Source: an uncultured Pedobacter sp. (GTDB taxonomy: Bacteria; Bacteroidota; Bacteroidia; Sphingobacteriales; Sphingobacteriaceae). Taken from it: a stretch of 34,420 nt of DNA. This document shows, piece by piece, positions 34,040 to 34,420 of this stretch. Position numbers and translations under genes: made by a program. How positions within the stretch are numbered: the first letter of the stretch is position 1; every line of letters begins with the position of its first letter. The DNA lies in contig CAMLDJ010000029.1 in assembly GCA_946478755.1 (NCBI GenBank), positions 1 to 34,420 of the forward strand. Direction: 5' to 3'. The notes beneath the pieces are model-generated. The model was not told the origin of the DNA. It made no database searches and was given only the letters and a program-made list of their open reading frames with translations.

Positions 34040-34420
34040 GGGAGATGATGCCTCAATGATTCGGAAGATCTGCCACATGGTAAGACACTTTAATATGAAA
34101 AACTCAGGATACTTATTTTTTACCGGGGCTGAAAAAGGCTGAGTACGCACTTTTAATGCTTCCATGCAATTGCTCTTTTCCTCCATGTCCGAAATCTCCT
34201 CAAAAAGTCCCCATGTAATCACGCGTTGCCAATTGAAAATGTTTGTGATCTGGTGAACCTGAAAGCATACCTCAGGGGTTTTTGTACATGATGGAAATCT
34301 TTTTTACATCTACATTATGTGTAAGATTTTCTCTCCATCTAAATAATAGTTTATCGGAACAATATTGTATATTTCGGAGAAACTGACCATGTGATTCCGT
34401 GGCAAACAGACCACCTGAAT
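34040..34420 (-). pseudogene. Pyridoxamine 5'-phosphate oxidase-like protein, frameshifted, cut by the window
   Basis: Three minus-strand blocks in different frames form one family pattern. The block from 34420 reads EIYNIVPINYYLDGEKI. A second frame gives LTHNVDVKKISIMYKNP. After a four-base homopolymer (34275-34278) a third frame gives PEVCFQVHQITNIFNWQRVI and WGLFEEI, then the C-terminus. Together they follow the usual order of small FMN-binding PPOX-type proteins (VP-x-NY-x-x-DG, H-x-x-x-x-KI, NPEVCFQVD-like, NW-x-x-VI-x-WG-x-FEE). At least two frameshifts break it, so it is a pseudogene or a poorly called sequence. Its end runs up to the 3' end of the converging stress-protein gene. Gene starts outside the window. 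Confidence 0.6.

Overview
The window looks like a chromosomal segment of a Bacteroidota bacterium, most likely Sphingobacteriaceae (Pedobacter-like). This rests on gene content: a SusC-like outer-membrane barrel with a carboxypeptidase-regulatory-like N-terminus, NVEALA-like exported peptides, LytTR regulators, DUF4886, and a glycoside hydrolase / sialate O-acetylesterase / FAD oxidoreductase / symporter block. Several promoters also carry the Bacteroidota TAnnTTTG -7 box. No rRNA, tRNA, CRISPR array or intact mobile element was seen.

Region 1 (1-8959, all +) is the end of a carbohydrate-utilisation locus. It holds a GH2 glycosidase cut by the window edge, a sialate O-acetylesterase-like SGNH esterase, an FAD-dependent oxidoreductase, a sodium:solute symporter and a DUF4886 SGNH-like protein. 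Together they could deacetylate, cleave, oxidise and import a decorated sugar. Region 2 (9197-10496) has two divergent small exported proteins. Each has a palindrome TTAAC-N4-GTTAA at the same distance from a -7 box, which suggests joint activation by a Crp/Fnr-type factor.

Region 3 (10599-15113, all -) is a reactive-sulfur locus. In transcription order it has a Crp/Fnr regulator, a TauE/SafE exporter, a CstB-like persulfide dioxygenase with two rhodanese domains, a broken rhodanese gene, and two YeeE/YedE-type sulfur transporter subunits. The exporter and dioxygenase genes each have an identical operator, GTGACAAAAGTCAC, with 22 nt to an AATTTTG promoter element. This is the geometry of an activator centred near -41.

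Region 4 (15393-23196) starts with a relic of a TolC-type efflux gene. A LytTR response regulator and LytS-type kinase (-) then diverge from an AT-rich cluster (+): an outer-membrane barrel, a thioredoxin-like lipoprotein with CxxC, two paralogous exported peptides with four conserved cysteines, and a 6-bladed beta-propeller lipoprotein. This is the best candidate for an undescribed system: secreted disulfide peptides with their own outer-membrane partner, redox protein and sensory pair.

Region 5 (23575-34420) resembles a stress / low-energy regulon: BON-domain protein, coiled-coil protein, DinB pseudogene, calcium-type P-type ATPase, two tandem universal stress proteins, small unknown proteins, two paralogous SAM methyltransferases and a cysteine-free Crp/Fnr regulator. 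A frameshifted pyridoxamine-phosphate-oxidase-like gene lies at the right edge. Several genes in regions 3-5 are broken, mostly at homopolymers, so either real decay or base-calling error is possible.
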